This document shows, piece by piece, positions 58,104 to 64,000 of a stretch of DNA of 64,000 nt. Source of the DNA: Amaranthus tricolor (Eukaryota; Streptophyta; Magnoliopsida; Caryophyllales; Amaranthaceae); assembly GCF_026212465.1 (NCBI RefSeq), contig NC_080061.1, forward strand, positions 24,121,295 to 24,185,294, in the 5' to 3' direction. How positions within the stretch are numbered: the stretch's first letter is position 1; each line of letters begins with the position of its first letter. The notes under the pieces were generated by a model that searched no databases, was not told the DNA's origin, and saw nothing but the letters and a program-made list of their open reading frames with translations. A program made the position numbers and the translations under genes.

Positions 58104-59352
58104 TTACGAAATGGAACCAGATCCAAAACCAAACAAAACAGAACAAAATAAATTTTCATCCTCCAAAAATCTTCAAACTACCCTATCCATTTCAAACAAA
58201 TTTACTCAACTAAATGATTTTCCCCCACTTCCATATTCACAAATTGTTCAAGAGCCTACTTCACAAAATATTATTTCAAATTCAAAACAAAAAGAACCAA
58301 CTACAAAAATACCAACACAAAGCTTTACCAAATCTGCATACATTACAAAAACCGAAATAGAAAATGTATATCTCACTAATTTTACAATTCCTCAAAGCCC
58401 ACAAATTATTAATTCAATCAATCAAAAAACTTTTCCAAAAGGTTGCGAATGGATACCAGAAAATCGTTTTAAAACTCAAAGGTTTTATGAATTTATTTTA
58501 GTAGATTCAAACTCTGTTGAAATCCAACATATCAAGGATTCTTCAGAAAAAATAATTTATTCAAAATGTATTTTTAAGAAAATTATTTCGTCTGTAGAAT
58601 GGGGAGACCCTTATGCAGAACGAATTTTTTCAAAAAGATTTTTCCCTCAAAATTACTCATACTATGATTACAAAATGGCCTGGTATAGAGCATTTTTATT
58701 CAGACCATTTGATCATTCATGGTTTTTTATATTTGACAAATATTGTCCAAAGAAATATCCTATGTGGTTTTATCATTGGTGGTATTTATTTGGACCAACT
58801 CCTCAAATTTATCCAAAAGAATGCAATGAGGGTTTCACAACTTTTGTTGCCAATTCAAATTATCAAGCTTATGAAACTCCAGTCATGTTTCATGCAGAAT
58901 TTAAAATTCCATGGATTCTATGTTGGAGTTACTGTCTCAAACAACACCTTCCACGTCCATATCCATATTCATTAATAAGAGAATTCAAAATTAAATGGTG
59001 GGACAAATTTACCTTAGAAATTTGTTCAACAAAAAATGTTATCTCCTTTTTTCAAACCGGTATAAAAATGGAATACCAATCTCCATCAACCACCAACAAA
59101 CCTTCACCCTCAAAAGCAACATCAAATTCAAACTCTCCTCAACACAATAAAAATCCCAAAGTAGAAAGTCCAAATTCAGAATCATTATCTAAAGTCCAGA
59201 AAGCTATTCTCAAAAAGATTCTTGAAGATCCACAATATGCAAAGAAAATATTATCAGAAGAATCCTCTGATGAGATTTTATCGGAGTTTTCAAATGAGTC
59301 TTATGATCCAACATTTGGTGGCCCATTTGCTCAAGATCCATACGACTTTTAA
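58048..59352 (+). CDS. Pararetrovirus ORF2 protein, unknown function (plus-strand copy)
   Basis: A complete 434-residue ORF2 with the same protein as the two minus-strand copies. It overlaps the end of the truncated ORF1 by 56 nt (58048-58103), so the local ORF1-ORF2 arrangement is kept although ORF1 has lost its 5' end. The third intact copy in the window. Confidence 0.85.
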   Translation: MPRKKNQQEKLKGFQSSDDYEMEPDPKPNKTEQNKFSSSKNLQTTLSISNKFTQLNDFPPLPYSQIVQEPTSQNIISNSKQKEPTTKIPTQSFTKSAYITKTEIENVYLTNFTIPQSPQIINSINQKTFPKGCEWIPENRFKTQRFYEFILVDSNSVEIQHIKDSSEKIIYSKCIFKKIISSVEWGDPYAERIFSKRFFPQNYSYYDYKMAWYRAFLFRPFDHSWFFIFDKYCPKKYPMWFYHWWYLFGPTPQIYPKECNEGFTTFVANSNYQAYETPVMFHAEFKIPWILCWSYCLKQHLPRPYPYSLIREFKIKWWDKFTLEICSTKNVISFFQTGIKMEYQSPSTTNKPSPSKATSNSNSPQHNKNPKVESPNSESLSKVQKAILKKILEDPQYAKKILSEESSDEILSEFSNESYDPTFGGPFAQDPYDF

Positions 59353-59369
59353 TATTGAGTTCACAAAAG

Positions 59370-59515
59370 TTCAATTCAAATGTTCAACGACTCAAATTAA
59401 TTCATCCGGAAGCACAAACGTAAGCAATGACGAAATCAAAAGTATCATTCAAATGTTCAACAACTCAAATTAATTCATCCGGAAGCACAAACGTAAGCAA
59501 TGACGAAATCAAAAG
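59370..59515 (+). repeat. 73-bp direct repeat pair with as-1-like cores (second plus-strand copy)
   Basis: Same layout as 52660-52805; as-1-like cores at 59418-59432 and 59491-59505. Confidence 0.7.
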
Positions 59516-59718
59516 CATCTCCAACAGTAATTCAAAGCATCTTCAACAGTAAAGCATCTCCAACAGTGATTCAAAGCATCTTCAACAGTAAAGCATCTTC
59601 AATAGTAATTCAAAGCATCTTCTACAGTATTATAGTGTAACTTTAATAATTATGTTTGTACTATTTCTCTTTAATTTCTTATTGGAAGAGCAGATTGCAC
59701 CTTATCTCTTCCTTTGTG

Positions 59719-59726
59719 TATAAATA
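59719..59726 (+). promoter_or_regulatory. TATA box (plus strand), faces the one at 62943-62936
   Basis: TATAAATA with normal spacing to AATAAA at 59787-59792. It points toward 62.9 kb, where an opposite promoter lies. Confidence 0.68.
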
Positions 59727-59884
59727 AAGTGTCTAGCTCTAAGATGAGAGCATCCTGTAATTTTCTTTTGTTTAAGTCTTATCTCAAATAAATCTAACTT
59801 TCTTTACTTATCTTATTATTATCAATTATATAATAAGATTTATATCCACAAAATTATTAAATTATTTTCTCTATCGATCCTGCC

Positions 59885-61286
59885 AATTTCTATTCCTGAG
59901 ACATTTCAATTCTCAAATCCAATGCCTCCTAGAAACATAAGACAAGAAATAGAATGCATTGAGGAAGACGAAAATAAAGTTCTTATAAGGTTTGGGTCTA
60001 TGAGAGAATTATCTAGTTCTCCTTGTACTTCTTCTTCCAACTATCCACGAAGATCTTTTTCTTTTCCTCAAAAAACAACTTCAGTCATTTCTGAACCAAT
60101 CAAAGTCAGATATAAATCTCCTATTCCTGAATATGAAGCAAATGCTTCTCAAACTTCTCAAATCTCTTCATCTAGACCTGCATCTCCCACCATGTCTGAT
60201 ATGCAAAATTTTGACTCTATCAATACAATTACTAAAGATTTTGAAATAGATAAAAACTATCTAAGAAATGAATTTAATTCCTCTCACAATGCTGAACATC
60301 GAGATTGGTTTAGATCTTTTTCTCGCTCCTTTAAAGACTCAATAAGAGATGTATGGTATAAAGATATGAATACTATTCAAATTAATATCCCGTTTTTTAC
60401 ATGGTTTTTATTGTTTTGTGAAAAACAAGGTATTGCTAATCCATATTCTCAAAATCACATATTTGTACAAACCAAACTTCAAAAAAATTGGGTTTTGAAG
60501 GATGGACAAACAATTAGTTCAGTTCATCCACCATTACAAAATATTACTTTTCCCTATTATGACCGTGAAATAAAGGCTAGTCCTTTTAAAGAAGGAAGAG
60601 TAGATCAAACAGATAAAACTCCAAATGTAGAAGACATCATTAAAATTTATCATCAAAATAATTTTACAAATCAAATCCTTCATACCGTTGCTACACAAGT
60701 AGATCAACTTTCAAATAAGGTTGATAATTTACAAAAAGAAACCTCTAGATCCATAGCCCCTAATACGATTGCATCATTAGGATCTAATAAGGTTTCTGCA
60801 CCGCATTTCAAACCACCAGGATTAACTATACCTATGACTCAAATGTTTCCAAAAAATGGTTTTACTTCTTCTAACTCTAATTCTGCAGTGTTAGATAAAA
60901 TTCAAAAATCTTTACAAAAATTAGCAGATAGTCCAAGTCATATTAAGGTTTTGAGTAAATATCAAAGTTCAGAGATATCTTCTGATGAAGAAAATTCTGA
61001 GTCTTTAATCATTTCAAAAGTTGCAAAGCAATTTCAAGAATCTGATAATGATCCTCATCAAATTAATAAAATACGATCATCTTGGAAGAATATCCCTACA
61101 AAAAACTATTATCCTAGGCCTACTCCTGTTGATCTTCAATATGAAGAAAGGTCTACATTTACCTCCAAATCCTTTTCCCCAGATATGATCCATGAATGGA
61201 ACATAGATGGAAAATCTGATTATGAAATTCTTAATACTCTTCAAAATATGGGAATGGCTATTGTAGCTTACAAGGCAAAACCTTAG
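59885..61286 (+). pseudogene. ORF1 fragment, end of movement domain and front of coat region
   Basis: ORF1 residues about 234-699 on the plus strand; 454 residues from an internal ATG at 59922. The inversion junction at 61284 makes a TAG directly after the sequence AYKAKP. It has one silent difference from the other copies (ACC instead of ACA, near 60189). No zinc finger, protease or polymerase. A broken piece. Confidence 0.88.
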
Positions 61287-62769
61287 GTTTTTTGAAAATC
61301 TCCAATTTGAAAAGTAACTGGTGCATACCATTTTTGAAAATTAATTTTATTAATAACAGTGATAAAATCATCATCATCCCCATTAACTTTCTCTTTTCCC
61401 AAAGAAAGATTTTCTTTATAGATGGGGTTTTCTAAAATAGATAATTTTGTTTCAAGTTCGAAATCTTTGATTTCTAAATGCTTCAAACTATTTTTGATAG
61501 AAATGATGTCTTCTTTGATTTTATTTATTTCAAGTTGAAGATCTTTGACCGAAAGAGTTTGATTCTTAATAGGAATTAATTTAGAAGTCATTTCTTTGGA
61601 AGAGTATTTTTCTAATAATTTTGAAATATTGAAAGGTTCAATTTGAGGAATTGGAATACTTTCTTTGTTTTTAGAGGTAGAGGTTTCACCCAAAACCATA
61701 GTTTTGAGTTTCAAAAGGGTTTCTCTTTTGATCTCTTTATCTTGGATTTTGTCAACGAGATCAAAAAGAAATTCCACATTTTTCTCTTTATCTGTTAAAA
61801 CATTAATGCATTTGATAGGAGAGGAAGAAATCGAAGATTCAGAATCAGAAGTTTGATCATTAATTTGTAAAATTTCGTCATCTTCCTTTTCTGAAGAAGA
61901 AGAAGAAGTAGACTCAGGGGTTTGTAATAATATTTTGGATATTTTATCTCCTAGCTCAGAGTCGTTAATAAATAATTCTTGAATCTTTTTCTTTGTGGTA
62001 CAAGCATTTGCTTTATGTCCAGGTTTTCCACACGAATAACAAAAGATTTTGAAAGCTTTGTTTGATTTTCGGAAATTTCCGAAATTTTTCTTTCCTCGTT
62101 TCTTTCGATAATAAGAAGGATAAGAATTTTTATTTTTATCTTTTGAAAATTTAGAAAATTGTTTTTTAATTTTCTTTTTTGTAGAGGGAGCTCTAATAGC
62201 TTCCATACCAAATGCTTCACAGAAACATCCAATTTCTTTCCTAGATTGTTTCTTTTCAGAGGTATATTTGGCTTGGAGTTTGAGTTCTTCACATAAAGAA
62301 AGACCTTCCTTTTTAATGAAAGCGAAAAGTCCTCCATAAGTAGTATTATTAAGAGCTTGTTCTTTATCTGTATCATGTTCAGCTATTTTTCTAAAAATTC
62401 TTTGAGCAAATAATTTTGGTAGTCCTGATATAAATTTTTCTTTCCAAAAACTTTGATTGCAATCTTGTCTTTGTAAAACATAACTAAAGAAGGTATCTTT
62501 ATACCATCTATAGTCACTTAATGTTGGGCAACGTAAATTTTGTAAAATCGTTTCTCCAGAAGAAAGAGTTTGAGTAGGGTTACCGACAAAATGAAAGGCA
62601 ATAACTATGATTAAGAAATCACAGCAGTCAGATTTTTGAAATACATTTCCTTGATCATCCATGATGTCAGTAACGTGATTCAAAATTTCTAATCTGTCTT
62701 GTAAAGTGAGAAGATTATCCCACCAGTTTTTTAATTGCCCAGTAAAACCTGATATAATAAAACCAAAAA
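61284..62769 (-). pseudogene. ORF1 fragment, rear coat region to protease edge (inverted)
   Basis: ORF1 residues about 705-1200 on the minus strand, with the CCHC finger (62041-62000) and the acidic and coiled-coil-like stretches. It stops five residues before the DSGAD protease motif and begins without a start codon. Together with 59885-61284 it forms one original stretch of ORF1 (residues 234-1200) whose second half has been turned around, with 15 bp lost between the halves. Confidence 0.88.
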
Positions 62770-62935
62770 ATAGGGAGTACAGGATCGATAGAGAAAATAA
62801 TTTAATAATTTTGTGGATATAAATCTTATTATATAATTGATAATAATAAGATAAGTAAAGAAAGTTAGATTTATTTGAGATAAGACTTAAACAAAAGAAA
62901 ATTACAGGATGCTCTCATCTTAGAGCTAGACACTT

Positions 62936-62943
62936 TATTTATA
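62936..62943 (-). promoter_or_regulatory. TATA box (minus strand), faces the one at 59719-59726
   Basis: TATAAATA on the minus strand. It and the plus-strand box 3.2 kb to the left point at each other across two ORF1 fragments. Confidence 0.68.
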
Positions 62944-63146
62944 CACAAAGGAAGAGATAAGGTGCAATCTGCTCTTCCAATAAGAAATTAAAGAGAAATA
63001 GTACAAACATAATTATTAAAGTTACACTATAATACTGTAGAAGATGCTTTGAATTACTATTGAAGATGCTTTACTGTTGAAGATGCTTTGAATCACTGTT
63101 GGAGATGCTTTACTGTTGAAGATGCTTTGAATTACTGTTGGAGATG

Positions 63147-63292
63147 CTTTTGATTTCGTCATTGCTTACGTTTGTGCTTCCGGATGAATTAATTTGAGTT
63201 GTTGAACATTTGAATGATACTTTTGATTTCGTCATTGCTTACGTTTGTGCTTCCGGATGAATTAATTTGAGTCGTTGAACATTTGAATTGAA
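63147..63292 (-). repeat. 73-bp direct repeat pair with as-1-like cores (right end)
   Basis: Same layout as 37119-37264; as-1-like cores at 63171-63157 and 63244-63230. Confidence 0.7.
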
Positions 63293-63309
63293 CTTTTGTG
63301 AACTCAATA

Positions 63310-64000
63310 TTAAAAGTCGTATGGATCTTGAGCAAATGGGCCACCAAATGTTGGATCATAAGACTCATTTGAAAACTCCGATAAAATCTCATCAGAGGAT
63401 TCTTCTGATAATATTTTCTTTGCATATTGTGGATCTTCAAGAATCTTTTTGAGAATAGCTTTCTGGACTTTAGATAATGATTCTGAATTTGGACTTTCTA
63501 CTTTGGGATTTTTATTGTGTTGAGGAGAGTTTGAATTTGATGTTGCTTTTGAGGGTGAAGGTTTGTTGGTGGTTGATGGAGGTTGGTATTCCATTTTTAT
63601 ACCGGTTTGAAAAAAGGAGATAACATTTTTTGTTGAACAAATTTCTAAGGTAAATTTGTCCCACCATTTAATTTTGAATTCTCTTATTAATGAATATGGA
63701 TATGGACGTGGAAGGTGTTGTTTGAGACAGTAACTCCAACATAGAATCCATGGAATTTTAAATTCTGCATGAAACATGACTGGAGTTTCATAAGCTTGAT
63801 AATTTGAATTGGCAACAAAAGTTGTGAAACCCTCATTGCATTCTTTTGGATAAATTTGAGGAGTTGGTCCAAATAAATACCACCAATGATAAAACCACAT
63901 AGGATATTTCTTTGGACAATATTTGTCAAATATAAAAAACCATGAATGATCAAATGGTCTGAATAAAAATGCTCTATACCAGGCCATTTTGTAATCATAG
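63310..64000 (-). CDS. Pararetrovirus ORF2 protein, N-terminal part outside window
   Basis: About the last 230 residues of ORF2, open to the window edge; it includes the aromatic block (HSWFFIFDKY, YPMWFYHWWYLFGP) and the normal stop. One residue differs from the other copies: proline instead of serine in the sequence MEYQ(S/P)PSTTNK (codon near 63579). Whether the gene is whole cannot be told from this window. Confidence 0.82.
   Translation of the reverse strand, partial: YDYKMAWYRAFLFRPFDHSWFFIFDKYCPKKYPMWFYHWWYLFGPTPQIYPKECNEGFTTFVANSNYQAYETPVMFHAEFKIPWILCWSYCLKQHLPRPYPYSLIREFKIKWWDKFTLEICSTKNVISFFQTGIKMEYQPPSTTNKPSPSKATSNSNSPQHNKNPKVESPNSESLSKVQKAILKKILEDPQYAKKILSEESSDEILSEFSNESYDPTFGGPFAQDPYDF

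Larger units (their letters stand above)
59353..59882 (+). promoter_or_regulatory. Intergenic region cut before the primer site (plus strand)
   Basis: Contains the 73-bp repeats, TATA box and AATAAA (59787-59792), then stops at 59882, just before the position where the other copies continue to the primer site. Two non-viral bases (CC) follow and then ORF1 from residue about 234. The promoter points right into ORF1 fragments. Confidence 0.8.
62769..63309 (-). promoter_or_regulatory. Intergenic region on minus strand, cut before the primer site
   Basis: As in the other copies but joined to ORF1 sequence at 62769, within a run of A, so the primer site and leader are gone. TATA box 62943-62936, AATAAA 62875-62870, AAGATGCTTT short repeats about 63038-63146. 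It points left into the inverted ORF1 fragment. Confidence 0.8.
52125..64000. mobile_element. Rearranged endogenous pararetrovirus cluster
   Basis: Pieces of the same virus in this order: plus ORF2 3' part and intergenic region (52125-53209), filler (53210-53441), plus ORF1 from residue 294, ORF2 and intergenic region (53442-59882), plus ORF1 residues about 234-699 (59885-61284), minus ORF1 residues about 705-1200 (61284-62769), minus intergenic region and ORF2 (62769 to the edge). Sequence identity to the tandem units is near complete, so the rearrangements are recent. Junctions show 0-5 bp microhomology or short filler, as in end-joining repair. Confidence 0.9.

Overview
The window is flowering-plant nuclear DNA, AT-rich and almost without host genes. 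The endogenous plant pararetrovirus (family Caulimoviridae) and the Ty1/copia gag fragment both point to an angiosperm; I cannot name the species. Layout: (1) 1-32781, one continuous tandem satellite with a 42-bp monomer built from six related heptamers, organised into higher-order repeats and a near-identical segmental duplication with a 7,771-bp period; (2) 32782-36688, non-satellite host DNA with small internal duplications and a decayed copia gag start on the minus strand; (3) 36689-52128, a head-to-tail tandem array of two complete pararetrovirus units on the minus strand, period exactly 7,530 bp, with terminal partial copies; (4) 52125-64000, a rearranged cluster of the same virus made of plus- and minus-strand pieces joined at inverted and deleted junctions, running off the right edge.

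Each full viral unit reads, in element order: initiator-tRNA-Met primer binding site, short leader, ORF1 (1,846 codons from its first ATG: 30K-type movement protein, coat protein with CCHC zinc finger, aspartic protease, reverse transcriptase, RNase H), ORF2 (434 codons, overlapping ORF1 by 56 nt in another frame, function unknown), then an intergenic region with an as-1-like direct repeat, a TATA box, a poly(A) signal and the next primer binding site. One polyprotein plus an overlapping ORF2 fits the florendovirus type of endogenous pararetrovirus best; petuvirus-like is the alternative. Both tandem units have intact reading frames and differ at only three residues that I found, so the array is young.

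The rearranged cluster records its breakage: a 4-bp microhomology inversion junction, a 232-bp filler stitched from short patches of viral and apparently host-flank sequence, an in-place inversion of a 1.5-kb ORF1 segment with 15 bp lost, and a pair of viral promoters facing each other across it. The inverted copies and convergent promoters could together make double-stranded RNA. Coding in the window is essentially viral; I see no intact host gene.
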